From positions 1-43,676 of the forward strand of contig SVGW01000018.1 in NCBI GenBank assembly GCA_015056125.1: a DNA stretch of 43,676 bases. Reading direction: 5' to 3'. The notes under the pieces were generated by a model, which was not told the DNA's origin, ran no database searches, and saw only the letters and a list, made by a program, of their open reading frames with translations. Positions 9,601 through 17,504 of the stretch are shown piece by piece. Source of the stretch: Clostridiales bacterium. Its GTDB lineage: Bacteria > Bacillota > Clostridia > Christensenellales > Aristaeellaceae. Both the position numbers and the translations under genes were made by a program. How positions within the stretch are numbered: position 1 is the stretch's first letter; each line of letters starts with the position of its first letter.

Positions 9601-12600
9601 AAGCCGGAGGAGCGCATTGGCGCAATGTGCATCTGCACTGGGGAGCAGCGTGCGCTGGTTCAGTCCTTTGGCCAAAAGCCGGAGAGCATGCCATCAGGAG
9701 CGCTCCATCAGCTCTTTGAGGCTTGGGCCATGCGCACCCCGGAGCAGCCTGCGCTTATTGCCAGGGATGCCCAATTCACCTTTGCCCAGCTCAACGCCCG
9801 GGCCAATGCATTGGCCCACAGCCTGCTTTCTCTGGGCGTGCAGCCGGAGGATCGAATCGCCTTCATGCTTCCCCGCGACAGCCGCATTCTCATATCGATG
9901 CTGGGCATCATCAAGGCAGGGTGCGCCTATATCCCGGTGGATCCGGAATACCCCCGTGAGCGCGTGGAGCACGTGCTCAGCGACAGCGGCGCTCGCTTTA
10001 TCCTCACCAATGGGGATTCGCCGCTGGCAAACAGCCTTCATATAGACGATCTGCTGCTTTGCGAAAACACCGAAAACCCCGGGCTGCCCATCCATAGCAA
10101 CCGGCTGTGTTACATCATCTACACCTCCGGCTCCACAGGAAAACCCAAGGGCGTGATGCTCACCCACGGCGGCATCGTCAATTATGTGCTGGATGATCCC
10201 CAGAATCGCCATGTACATGCACTGGTGGAAAACAGATGCATCATGGCCTCTGTGACCACGGTGAGCTTTGATATGTTCCTCAAGGAGGCCTTCACCACCC
10301 TGATGAACGGCCTGACCTTGGTGCTGGCAGATGATGAGCAGGCCAAAAACCCGGATCAGCTGGCCGCGCTCTTTCGCAAGACCGGCGCCAACGCCTTTAA
10401 CGCCACCCCTTCGCGCATGCTGCAGTATATGGAATTGCCCGATATGAAGCAAGCGCTTGCCCAGTGCAAAGTGATCATGGCCGGTGGCGAAGGCTATCCG
10501 CCTGCACTGTACAGAAAGCTCCGGGAAATAACCGATGCCACGCTGATTAATACCTACGGCCCCACTGAAATCACCGTTTCTTCCAATGGTAAGCTCCTTG
10601 AAAGCGAACGCATCACCATCGGCGCGCCGCTCAAGGGCGTTGTGGAGGAAGTAATGGATATAGAGGGTCATCCGCTGCCGGTGGGCTTTACGGGGGAATT
10701 GTGGATCGGCGGAAACGGCGTGGCCCGGGGCTACTTTGGCAATCCCGAAATGACCGCCCAGCGCTTTGTGGAGCACGGCGGCATGCGCTGGTATAAATCC
10801 GGCGACGTGGCCCGCTGGACGGAAGATGGCGAAATCGTGATCCTTGGTCGAAACGACGGCCAGATCAAGCTGCGCGGCCTGCGGATTGAACTGGGTGAAA
10901 TTGAAAATGCCATCCGCGCTGTGGCTGAAATTCGCAGCTGCGCCGTGTTGGTTAAAAAGCTGCACGGGCAGGATCACCTTTGCGCCTATTATAGCGCCCA
11001 GCGCGATCTGCCGGCGGAGGAGCTGCGCGAAATTTTGCTCCGTTCGCTGACCAAATATATGGTGCCCACGGCTTACCTGCAGATGGATTGCCTGCCCATG
11101 ACGCCAAACGGAAAAATTGACCGAAAAGCCCTTCCCGATGCGAAACTGATGCAGCGCCAGGAATATGAGCCGCCGCGCAATGAAAACGAGCAGATCCTCT
11201 GCGATATTTTTGCCGGCATTCTGCATCTTGATCGCGTTGGTGCCACAGATAATTTCTTTGATATGGGGGGCACCTCCCTTCTGGTTACGCAGCTGACCAT
11301 TGATGCGGCAGCAAAAGGCATGGCGCTGAGCTATGGCGATGTGTTTGCCAATCCCACTCCCCGTGAGCTGGCAGCCCTCGGCCAGACGCCCAAAGAAAAG
11401 GCGGATCAGCATCTGATTGAAGATTATGATTACGCACCCATTCACACCCTGCTGGAAGAAAATACGCTGGATGCGCTTCGCATGGGTGAAATGCATGCTC
11501 TTGGCAACGTATGCATCACAGGCGCTACGGGCTTCCTGGGCATTCATGTGCTGCGCGCCTTCCTGCAAACGGAAAAGGGCACTGCTTTCTGCGTGGTTCG
11601 CGGAAGGAAGCAGCTCAGTGCCGAAAAGCGCCTTCGCAGCATGCTGGCCTATTACTTTGGCGGGGATGAACTGCCCTTCAACGGCAAAGCTTTCCTGGAT
11701 GCGCTGGATGAACTCATGGGCAGCCGAATCGTGGTAATCGATGGCAACATCACAGATCCCGCACTTTATCAGGCCCTGGATGCGCTGCCCATTGACACCT
11801 ATATCAACTGCGCAGCCAATGTGAAGCATTTCTCCGCCGGAACGGATATTGAAGACGTCAACTTAGGCGGCGTAAAGCTGGCCCTTGACTTTTGCAAAGG
11901 GAAGCGCTGCCGCTTTGTGCAGGTATCCACCGCCAGCATTGGTGGAATGAGCGTAAACGGCCAGCCCCTTGAAACAGAGAAGCTGGATGAACGCATGCTC
12001 TACTTTGGCCAGGATCTATCCAATAAATATGCCGGCAGCAAATTCCTTGCAGAGCGCGCTATTTTGGAAGCGGCGCTTCAGGGCCTGGATGTGAAGATCA
12101 TGCGTGTGGGCAATCTGATGGCTCGCGATGCAGATGGCGAATTCCAGGCGAATTTCCGCACCAATAATTTCCTCAGCCGCCTCAAGGCCTATCACCTCGT
12201 TGGCGCGATCCCCTATGAAGCCATGGGGATGAGCACCGAATTTGCCCCCATCGATTATACGGCGCTATCTGTGCTGTTGCTGAGCAAAACGCCCAAGGCA
12301 TGCCGCGTCTTCCATCCGTATAACGATCATGACGTATTCCTTGGCGATGCCGTTTCCGCGCTTGCCAAGCAAGGCATCGTTATCGAGCCCTGCGAGGCCT
12401 GTGAATATGAGCGCAGATTCAGCGAAGCCATGCGCGATCCCCAAAAGGCGAAGCACCTCAATGCACTCATCGCCTATCAGGAGCATGGCAAGAGAATCGT
12501 GCCCATCAAATCCGTCAACAGCTACACCTCACAAGTGCTGCTGCGCCTGGGCTTTATGTGGCCCATCACGTCCGAACAATATCTCAGTCAGTTCTTTGTG

Positions 12601-12645
12601 ATGATGAAGGGCCTGGGCTTCTTTGATCATGACAGTGCGCTTTAA
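3694..12645 (+). CDS. Trimodular non-ribosomal peptide synthetase with terminal thioester reductase (A-T-C-A-T-C-A-T-R)
   Basis: 2983 residues; ATG at 3694 follows AGAAGGGGG (an in-frame ATG at 3631 lacks a ribosome site). Domains: A1 about 1-455, T1 with Ser509, C1 from 556 (HHIIMDG 681-687), A2 about 997-1475, T2 with Ser1521, C2 from 1573 (HHMIFDG 1697-1703), A3 about 2003-2480, T3 with Ser2528, reductase from about 2600 (ITGATGFLG; Y2779/K2783 of YxxxK). All catalytic signatures look intact; there is no epimerase or thioesterase. Pocket reading by eye against GrsA: A1 has Ile175 at the Asp235 position, so it probably loads an acid without an alpha-amino group. A2 has Asp1188 and reads about DAMFSGLVA (hydrophobic). 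A3 has Asp2193 and Lys2197, about DMKNMGTVS, with Lys as in Glu codes. Reductive release predicts an N-acyl dipeptide aldehyde (or alcohol). Substrates are inference. Confidence 0.95.
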   Translation: MYLDLFEKSVQAYSTKPALCFEGAFMSYAQLDRESSRVACALAACGVGRGDIIVIRLPRGFEAVAAMIGVMKAGAAICVVEEGYPQDRIDFIISDTMAKIIIDGPFMASLPENIAMDLPKAQSNDPAIVVYTSGSTGNPKGVVNPHRALSMAVRNSVLIRTAQDIFLSAASFSFIAVALEIFTPLTLGGTIHIAGDNLRRDAQALADYVCQHGITTAFFPPQMARIVLPQLEDQLLSMVVASERVVNLYSNRVRIFNLYGCSETCSTLTCFEINRSYPDGTPIGKPCAGSRVYILDDEGNLLPDGQEGEICVSGQIASGYLNLPELTAERFIPNPFSQGEDDQILFRTNDIGRINENGQLEYVQRKDWMVKVRGYRVEPGEIEAAIVRSTPAEQAVVKGFTNALGETSLFGVYTAQSPLSPEAIVSAIGAFLPSYMIPAFLEQVDRLPLNPNGKVDRKNILPPDIAKFKAPYQAPENEREQAICEAFRQVIGLEQVGILDDFNLIGGDSISAAKVQAALPGLGISTSDILSLGTPQKLAAHNLAGKLEKAAPRKIWPLTFTERQMATEQGMNPDSVAYNINSLALRIEGTFHADKLEEALNALCERHAVLRSYYPMNGGEYEHRIREKMPLSIARRACAADDVIGIIEAENRPFDLAGDPLVRCQLFDHGGNLYTLHFCFHHIIMDGSSWPAFESELFSLYRGEALPPLAFDHQDYAVWQAEHADLRAQEAAFKDMFQEGVPENEMPTHASRPDTLPYADTDLVRMISSQKLSGAAKRLGTTQYGLLLSVLGMTLGKYSASEDVIVGTAMSGRTLPEQENMIGMFVNTLPLRMKPIGDMPLKAFALETAKAIRTVKANQTYPFERLVPLLAPDRNASRAPVFDVIFNYLPEQPVPVLDGARVSYLPVKGQALQMDLVLEALQEGENTRLVLSYSRKLYDDSVAENFLEQFLTTLERCCDLDGDTLLADLCELPPRQYRQIVCDFPGERVKGWQGKTMISLFSEQAAKTPQNSAVVFQGKCLTYAQLDDITNRLAAHLISLGAGKGGVVGVMVSRGMMMPIGALSVLKTGAAYLPMDPSYPSDRLQYMLEDAGVRILLCDPALAGRVPDFTGVIVSSTDVGALPAAAPVPDQSRPEDLFILLYTSGTTGKPKGVMLTHNNLVNYTHFYASAYGICETDRIPAYASFGFDANMMDMYPTLLTGACLHVLPEEMRLDLPGIRDYFEENQITVAFLTTQLGRQFAESMRVSSLRALSVGGEALVPLNPPPFDLFNLYGPTECTVACTRQRVDRLYDRVPIGKPTPNTALYVVDSRDRLAPVGVAGELCISGGQVAAGYLNRPDLTEEKFVPNPFSNDPAFSRMYKSGDVVRYLPDGTIDFVGRRDFQVKIRGFRVELTEIEGRIRAFAGIRDAAVIAQEDAGGGKRVVAYVVSDAPVHIKALNAFIEEELPPYMVPAATMQIERIPLNQNGKVNRRELPRIQIQAEESIPPRTDMEKAIFEVVAGVLKTEAFGVTTDLMYAGLNSLSAIKAAALITERTGKNLRTMELMREKTIEKIAVLLDKSSAYEAKSYEKREYYPLTQNQLGLYFACIKDPGTLVYNIPFEITFGPDTDAQQLLESVQRVVNAHKYMKTHFALRDNEPVQLRQDELAIDIPIITCTEEEYEAKKAAFVRPFSFFEGPLLRLEICRTPHGIRMLCDFHHMIFDGGSMDIFLQDLSAAYRGEALQAEAFSSFDLALLEQESAQGDALALAKAFFHQRLGDGEGATLFPTDSPAGSAGLPRSVHAKISKSSVADAIKGQSITASNLFLAATSLVAGRFASTRDVRIASITNGREGVYVQRSIGMLVKTLPVALKMNPDDTASACLHSVQQEMTDVLSHQAYSYLQAASDYGYNSQMLYAYQGGVVSDYSVEGTPIALTPLGLNRAKFPISINIQEDAQSFTVEAEYDDSLYAEATMRTLAQCIAYTAGQLACKPEERIGAMCICTGEQRALVQSFGQKPESMPSGALHQLFEAWAMRTPEQPALIARDAQFTFAQLNARANALAHSLLSLGVQPEDRIAFMLPRDSRILISMLGIIKAGCAYIPVDPEYPRERVEHVLSDSGARFILTNGDSPLANSLHIDDLLLCENTENPGLPIHSNRLCYIIYTSGSTGKPKGVMLTHGGIVNYVLDDPQNRHVHALVENRCIMASVTTVSFDMFLKEAFTTLMNGLTLVLADDEQAKNPDQLAALFRKTGANAFNATPSRMLQYMELPDMKQALAQCKVIMAGGEGYPPALYRKLREITDATLINTYGPTEITVSSNGKLLESERITIGAPLKGVVEEVMDIEGHPLPVGFTGELWIGGNGVARGYFGNPEMTAQRFVEHGGMRWYKSGDVARWTEDGEIVILGRNDGQIKLRGLRIELGEIENAIRAVAEIRSCAVLVKKLHGQDHLCAYYSAQRDLPAEELREILLRSLTKYMVPTAYLQMDCLPMTPNGKIDRKALPDAKLMQRQEYEPPRNENEQILCDIFAGILHLDRVGATDNFFDMGGTSLLVTQLTIDAAAKGMALSYGDVFANPTPRELAALGQTPKEKADQHLIEDYDYAPIHTLLEENTLDALRMGEMHALGNVCITGATGFLGIHVLRAFLQTEKGTAFCVVRGRKQLSAEKRLRSMLAYYFGGDELPFNGKAFLDALDELMGSRIVVIDGNITDPALYQALDALPIDTYINCAANVKHFSAGTDIEDVNLGGVKLALDFCKGKRCRFVQVSTASIGGMSVNGQPLETEKLDERMLYFGQDLSNKYAGSKFLAERAILEAALQGLDVKIMRVGNLMARDADGEFQANFRTNNFLSRLKAYHLVGAIPYEAMGMSTEFAPIDYTALSVLLLSKTPKACRVFHPYNDHDVFLGDAVSALAKQGIVIEPCEACEYERRFSEAMRDPQKAKHLNALIAYQEHGKRIVPIKSVNSYTSQVLLRLGFMWPITSEQYLSQFFVMMKGLGFFDHDSAL

Positions 12646-12662
12646 GAAGGGGGCGGTAAACC

Positions 12663-14429
12663 GTGTATGAAAGAACGGGCAAATTGATCCGTGAAAAATT
12701 CAGGGAATATCTGCTTCCCACCGTCATGACCTCCATGGCGGTATCCATGGCATCGGTGGTGGACGGCGCCATCGTAGGAAATCTGCTGGGAGATGTGGCC
12801 CTGGCTACCGTTGGCCTTGCCGGCCCCATCATTTTCTGCATCAACCTGATTTATATGCTCTTTGGAATTGGCGGGCTTACCTGTGCCTCCATTGCCAGAG
12901 GCAAGCGCGAAATGCATCAGGCCAACCTGATCTTCACCCTTACGATCGGTATGGGCGTAGGAGTGATGCTGGTATTCTCTTTGGCCATGCAGTTCATCAT
13001 GCCATCGCTTTCTCTTTCCTTGGCTGGAAATGATGCGTTGCTTGCCTCCATGCTGGAAAGCTATCTCAGGCCGCTGGTTTTTACCGGTCCTGCCCTGATG
13101 TTTTCCTCCGGCATGGCGCTGTTCATTCGCACCGATGGTCAGCCCAAGAGTTCCGCCCTGGTCGTTATCATCGCCAATGCGGTCAATCTGGTATTTGACT
13201 ATGTGCTGATCCGCTTCTTCCACGTTGGCATCTGGGGTGCAGGCTTTTCTACAACGCTGGGCTATGTGGCCGGTGCGGCCATTGTGCTTCCGTATCTGTT
13301 TTCCCAAAAACGCAATTTCCGCTTTGTGCGCCCCGGTAGGGAAAGCCTGCGAACGCTTGGAAATATCCTGGGAACCGGCCTGCCCAAAGCCCTGATTCAG
13401 GTTGCCAATATTCTTCGCTCGCTGGCGCTCAATTCCATCATCATCAGTTTTCTGGGGTCAATCGGCATGTCCGTGATGACCGTATGCATCAATGTGCAGA
13501 TGATTTCCAATATTTTTGTCGGCGGCGTATCCGATGCTCTTTTGCCCATTGTGGGCACGCTTTTTGGAGAAAGAGACAGCTATGGCATCCGGCAAACCAT
13601 GAAGAGCGCGCTCACTGTGCTTGCCGCTTCCTGCGCAGCGCTGCTAGCGCTTCTGCTGCTTGCCCCGCAGCTCATGGGTATGGCCTTTGGCATGAATTCC
13701 GCCCAAGGAATGGCCGCGCTTAAACCGGCACTGCGCCTGTTTGCCCTGTATTTGCCCTTTGACGCAGCCATTCAGCTGCTTCAAAACTTCTATACCACCA
13801 CCGGTCGCAAGCGGATGGCCTCTGCCATGGTGATCATGAATGGCTTGATTTTTGTGCTGCCCTTTGCCTTTCTCCTGGCCCATGCCGCGCCCGATTTTTT
13901 CTGGCTCTGCTATGCCTGCTCGGGGGCTGCTACGCTGCTGGTGACAGCCGCCGTATGCAAGCGCATACAGAAAAAAGAGCGACTTGGCAGCGTACTGCTG
14001 CTCCGGGAAACCAATGATCGTGATATCCGATACGACGTGACCATCAAGGCAACTGCGCAGCAAGCAACGGGCTTATCAGCGCACCTCATCGCCTGGTGCA
14101 CCAAGCAGGGATTGGATGCGCGCATGGCCAACAGGGTGGGCGTGGCCATGGAAGAGATGGCCGTCAGCACTGCGCATTATGCCCATGGCGGAAGCGACAA
14201 AGGGGTGATTGACGTAGCCATTCGCCTGACCGATGAAACGCTTGAAATTCGGCTGCGCGACAATGGCCAGGCTTTCAATCCGGTGGAATATATTGCAGAT
14301 GAAAATGACGGCTGCATCACCGATGGCGTCCGCCTCATCCGGCAATTGGCAAAGAGCATCGATTATGCCCGTCAGTTAGGCTTTAATACCACGGTCATCA
14401 CCTTTTCCCGTATGCCAAAAAAGCCTTGA
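12663..14429 (+). CDS. MATE-family efflux transporter fused to a C-terminal RsbW-like HATPase domain
   Basis: 588 residues, about 130 longer than a normal MATE pump. Residues 1 to about 445 are twelve hydrophobic segments with MATE features (VDGAIVGNLLG near 35, AGPALMFSSGMALF-like repeats). Residues about 455-588 form an RsbW/SpoIIAB-like GHKL domain: a degenerate N box (EEMAVSTAH, Ser502 where Asn is expected), a G1-type DNGQAF at 533-538, and a poor G2. Start is GTG at 12663 behind AAGAAGGGGG, 17 bases after the NRPS stop, so it is co-transcribed with the NRPS and probably exports its product. The Asn loss suggests the domain may bind a STAS partner without kinase activity. The fusion is visible; its role is inference. 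Confidence 0.88.
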   Translation: MYERTGKLIREKFREYLLPTVMTSMAVSMASVVDGAIVGNLLGDVALATVGLAGPIIFCINLIYMLFGIGGLTCASIARGKREMHQANLIFTLTIGMGVGVMLVFSLAMQFIMPSLSLSLAGNDALLASMLESYLRPLVFTGPALMFSSGMALFIRTDGQPKSSALVVIIANAVNLVFDYVLIRFFHVGIWGAGFSTTLGYVAGAAIVLPYLFSQKRNFRFVRPGRESLRTLGNILGTGLPKALIQVANILRSLALNSIIISFLGSIGMSVMTVCINVQMISNIFVGGVSDALLPIVGTLFGERDSYGIRQTMKSALTVLAASCAALLALLLLAPQLMGMAFGMNSAQGMAALKPALRLFALYLPFDAAIQLLQNFYTTTGRKRMASAMVIMNGLIFVLPFAFLLAHAAPDFFWLCYACSGAATLLVTAAVCKRIQKKERLGSVLLLRETNDRDIRYDVTIKATAQQATGLSAHLIAWCTKQGLDARMANRVGVAMEEMAVSTAHYAHGGSDKGVIDVAIRLTDETLEIRLRDNGQAFNPVEYIADENDGCITDGVRLIRQLAKSIDYARQLGFNTTVITFSRMPKKP

Positions 14430-14477
14430 CGCTTTGGATCGTATCTGTATTGTTGCGAGGCTTACCCTTGCTTTCAT

Positions 14478-14696
14478 TGAAAGCATGAAATCACTGACAA
14501 AGTCAATGCTTGGGCAGACTGAGACAAACCCTGCAAGTCAAGGCGGCGAGGCTGCAAAAAAGGGAGCTTACATCACGGTAAGTGACCGCATTTTGCTGCC
14601 AACGCCAACACAGAAAGCAAAAATGGCCGCATGCTTGCAGCCATTTTTGCGTTTGCTGGGTTTGTCAGCAGCCTGCATGCTTTCGTTGGAAGCATG
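14478..14696. repeat. Nested inverted-repeat element, MITE-like
   Basis: This fills most of the 412-base gap between the MATE gene and the GH2 gene. Outer arms are imperfect inverted copies: GAAAGCATG-n7-TGACAAA near 14478-14501 and its complement near 14661-14685. A perfect 11-bp pair GCAAAAATGGC (14617-14627) / GCCATTTTTGC (14640-14650) sits inside, and GACAAACCC near 14523 is complementary to GGGTTTGTC near 14657. The element can be read as a 99-residue ORF, but its coding sense looks accidental. It resembles dispersed repeats I associate with gut Clostridia genomes that are often mis-annotated as short hypothetical proteins. Copy number cannot be tested in this window. Confidence 0.6.
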
Positions 14697-14703
14697 TTTT
14701 TTT
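14676..14703 (+). terminator. Rho-independent terminator of the NRPS-MATE operon
   Basis: CATGCTTTC / GGAAGCATG hairpin with a three-base loop, followed by seven T residues. It also forms the right end of the repeat element, so the element may supply the terminator. Confidence 0.75.
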
Positions 14704-14771
14704 ACGGCCTTTTATGCAGAACATTGTGGATAACGCAATAGAAAATGTCAATTTCCCGATACTGGAATGTA

Positions 14772-14800
14772 TTGCATTTTTCGTCAAGCCAGGGTATGCT
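14772..14800 (+). promoter_or_regulatory. Promoter of the GH2 gene
   Basis: TTGCAT at 14772-14777, a 17-base spacer, and TATGCT at 14795-14800. The expected transcript start is about 35 bases before the ATG at 14842. Spacing is ideal; each hexamer matches four of six consensus bases. Confidence 0.5.
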
Positions 14801-14841
14801 ATATATATCCATCAACGTTTTTTGCAAGGAGGATATATCCT

Positions 14842-17463
14842 ATGCCCTGTATTCCCAAGCCCGAATTCCCCCGCCCGGAAAAAAGGCGTGAAAGTTGGCT
14901 GAATCTCAATGGCAACTGGCAATTTGAATTATTTGCCGAAGGAAATGAAGAAGCGGAAAAGCAATTTAGCAAAAACAGAAATTCGTATTCCCGCGTAATC
15001 CGGGTGCCCTTTTCCTGGGTGAGCCCCTTAAGCGAAGTGGAAGAAAATGTGGCCGGCATCGGCTGGTATCGCCGGGAAGTGGAATATGCCAAAAAGGGCC
15101 GGGTTTTCTTGTGCTTTGGCGCGGTGGATTACAAGACCGATGTATATGTAAATGGCAGCCTGGCCGGCCATCATCAGGGCGGCTATTCCTATTTTGAAGT
15201 GGAAGCCACCGCCCTTTGGCGGGAAGGCAAAAATACCGTGGAAGTGCGCGCCGAGGATTACCGCCGGGAAACCCAGCTCTATGGCAAGCAGGGCTATGGC
15301 GAAATTCAAGGCATCTGGCAAACCGTGTGGTTGGAGGACCGGCCCCAAAGTTATATCCGGGATTTTCGGATCACCACCCGGATCTGCGGCGATGTAATGC
15401 TGGATATCTGCGCGGATGCTCCGGATGGGGATACCATTTCCGCCTGCTTTGAAGGCCATTGCGCCAGCGCCAAGGTAGAAAAGGGAAAGGCGAATATCCT
15501 TCTGCACATTGACAATCCCCATCTCTGGTGCCCGGGCGATCCCTACCTTTATGAAGGCAAATTGCAGCTGGGAGACGACCAGGTGTTCACCTACTTTGGC
15601 GTGAGGGAAATTTCCTGCGAAAAAGTGGATGGACGGGGGTATAAATGGATTCTGCTCAACGGCAAGCCCATCTATCTCCAGGGCACCCTGGATCAGGCCT
15701 TCCATCCGCAGGGCCATTTCACCTATCCCACCGATGATGATATGTATCAGGAGGCCTTTAGGCTCAAGCGCCTGGGGCTGAACATGGTGCGCATCCATAT
15801 CAAGCCGGAAGAGCCCCGCAAGCTTTACTGGATGGATAAGCTGGGCATTCTGGTGATGGCGGATATTCCCTGCTTCTGGGGCCCGCCCATTTTGGAGGCC
15901 AAGGAAGCCTACGAAAACGAAATGCCCGAAATCATGCAGCGGGATCTGAATCACCCCGCCATTTTTGCCTGGGTGGTGTTCAATGAAAGCTGGGGCCTGC
16001 TGGATAAGGAAAAGGAAGAAAAGGTATACAGGAAAGAAACCCAGGAATGGGTGCGCAGCATGTATCATAAGGCCAAGGCTATTGATCCTGAGCGTATTGT
16101 GGAGGATAATTCCCCCTGCCGCTATGACCATGTGGAAACCGACCTGAACACCTGGCATTTCTATCTGAACACCTATCCCGTGGTGAGGGATCATATCCGC
16201 AAGATCGTTGAAAACACCTACCCCGGCTCGGAATTTAACTATATCGGCGGCAACAAGCAAACCGACGCGCCCTTGATGAACAGCGAATGCGGCATGGTGT
16301 GGGGGGTGGAAAATTCCGCCGGCGACAGCGATCTGGCCTGGCAGTACCACTACATGCTCAATGAATACCGGCTCCACGAAAAGATCTGCGGCTTCGTATT
16401 CACCGAATTCCACGATGTGGTGAATGAATTTAACGGCTACTATCGCATCGATAACAGCGATAAGGATTTTGGCTATCAGGACCTGTGCCGGGGCATGACG
16501 ATACGGGATCTGCATGCGGATGATTTTGTGGCCACCGACTGCCCGCCCATGCAGAGTGTAAACGCGGGGACCAAAGTGAAAATTCCCTTGGTGCTTTCCA
16601 GCTTTTCTGATAGGCACCATCAAGAAAACTGCAAAATCGCCTGGGAGCTTTGGCACGATGGCCTCCGGGGCCGCGTAACCGATGACAGCGGCGAAATGGC
16701 CTTACCTCCCTTTGGCTACGGCGCCACTGCTCTTGGTGATCTGGAAGTGATCATGCCCACGGAAAACGCCGCTCCCGTGCTTTCCCTGTATCTCATGGAC
16801 AGCCAGGACAGCGTGATCTCCCGCAATTTTGTGGCCTTTGACGTGCAGGCAAAGCTTCCTGAAAACATGATCGAAGTGCCCGTATGCCAAGGCAAGGCCA
16901 GCGGCTTTGAGCCGGTGTGGAAGGCCCTGGTGGATGATAAACTGTGCCTGGGCGGCGCAGGTGAAGTGAGCTATGATATCGCGCTGCCTGGCGGGCTCAT
17001 CCGGGATATCACGCTGCACATGGAGGCCGGGGCCAAGCGAGTGCTGAAAAAGGACTGCAAGGAAGTGGGCGCAGCGGAGCCTGATCTGGGCTTTATGCGG
17101 GGTTACCTTGTGGACCGGGGCGCTTTTGAAAATTCCTATTGGATGACGGATGAAAGCCGCTTCCCATCGGATGTGGAAGTGCTGGTAAACGGCGAAGTGA
17201 TTCGGGAAATGCATCTTGAAAACGACTGGGCCGATGCTCGGGGCATGCTCAGCTGGCATCGGCAGCCCCAGGAGCGCCATCTAGATGAAGCCGGCTCCTA
17301 CGGAGAACAGCAGCATATCCCCATTCCCAGCCGCCTGCTCAGCGGCATTGCCAGGGATGGCCGCTTCACCCTCACCTTCCGGGTAAAAGCTAAGGGCGGA
17401 TTGGCCCTCTACGGGCGCAATTGCGGGCGCTATCCCTTTGGCCTTTTGGTAGAAGTAAACTGA
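14842..17463 (+). CDS. Glycoside hydrolase family 2 enzyme (beta-galactosidase/glucuronidase/mannosidase-like)
   Basis: 873 residues. The N-terminal jelly-roll sugar-binding domain opens with WLNLNGNWQFELF, followed by an Ig-like domain and a TIM barrel. The acid/base is likely Glu382 in VVFNESWG and the nucleophile likely Glu482 in NSECGMVWG, both in the usual GH2 places. An additional beta-rich C-terminal region follows to the end. No signal peptide, so it acts in the cytoplasm on imported oligosaccharides. The ATG at 14842 is chosen because AAGGAGG ends nine bases upstream; an in-frame ATG at 14767 lies before that site. Substrate cannot be fixed: the family covers several beta-linked sugars. 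It converges on a GH92-like gene, which suggests a glycan-trimming theme. Confidence 0.9.
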   Translation: MPCIPKPEFPRPEKRRESWLNLNGNWQFELFAEGNEEAEKQFSKNRNSYSRVIRVPFSWVSPLSEVEENVAGIGWYRREVEYAKKGRVFLCFGAVDYKTDVYVNGSLAGHHQGGYSYFEVEATALWREGKNTVEVRAEDYRRETQLYGKQGYGEIQGIWQTVWLEDRPQSYIRDFRITTRICGDVMLDICADAPDGDTISACFEGHCASAKVEKGKANILLHIDNPHLWCPGDPYLYEGKLQLGDDQVFTYFGVREISCEKVDGRGYKWILLNGKPIYLQGTLDQAFHPQGHFTYPTDDDMYQEAFRLKRLGLNMVRIHIKPEEPRKLYWMDKLGILVMADIPCFWGPPILEAKEAYENEMPEIMQRDLNHPAIFAWVVFNESWGLLDKEKEEKVYRKETQEWVRSMYHKAKAIDPERIVEDNSPCRYDHVETDLNTWHFYLNTYPVVRDHIRKIVENTYPGSEFNYIGGNKQTDAPLMNSECGMVWGVENSAGDSDLAWQYHYMLNEYRLHEKICGFVFTEFHDVVNEFNGYYRIDNSDKDFGYQDLCRGMTIRDLHADDFVATDCPPMQSVNAGTKVKIPLVLSSFSDRHHQENCKIAWELWHDGLRGRVTDDSGEMALPPFGYGATALGDLEVIMPTENAAPVLSLYLMDSQDSVISRNFVAFDVQAKLPENMIEVPVCQGKASGFEPVWKALVDDKLCLGGAGEVSYDIALPGGLIRDITLHMEAGAKRVLKKDCKEVGAAEPDLGFMRGYLVDRGAFENSYWMTDESRFPSDVEVLVNGEVIREMHLENDWADARGMLSWHRQPQERHLDEAGSYGEQQHIPIPSRLLSGIARDGRFTLTFRVKAKGGLALYGRNCGRYPFGLLVEVN

Positions 17464-17472
17464 TGGACCAAG

Positions 17473-17504
17473 CAGGGGCCTCCGCGGCCCCTGTACCCCA
17501 CCCC
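17473..17504. repeat. Short palindrome followed by GTACCCCACCCC
   Basis: CAGGGGCC / GGCCCCTG with a five-base loop, just after the GH2 stop, followed by GTACCCCACCCC. A second, different hairpin at 33997-34033 is followed by nearly the same tail (GTACCCACCCC), which suggests a dispersed repeat family rather than a simple terminator. There is no T run after the stem. Confidence 0.5.

Noticed and set aside
9694-11829. 711-codon open frame on the minus strand opposite the third NRPS module
   Set aside because: It lies wholly across A3, T3 and reductase motifs on the plus strand; no recognisable protein and no ribosome site.
14434-14733. 99-codon frame in the gap after the MATE gene
   Set aside because: It spans the nested inverted repeats and terminator, lacks a ribosome site, and looks like a translated repeat.
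15028-16656. 542-codon open frame on the minus strand opposite the GH2 gene
   Set aside because: Shadow of the GH2 coding frame; no motif, no ribosome site.
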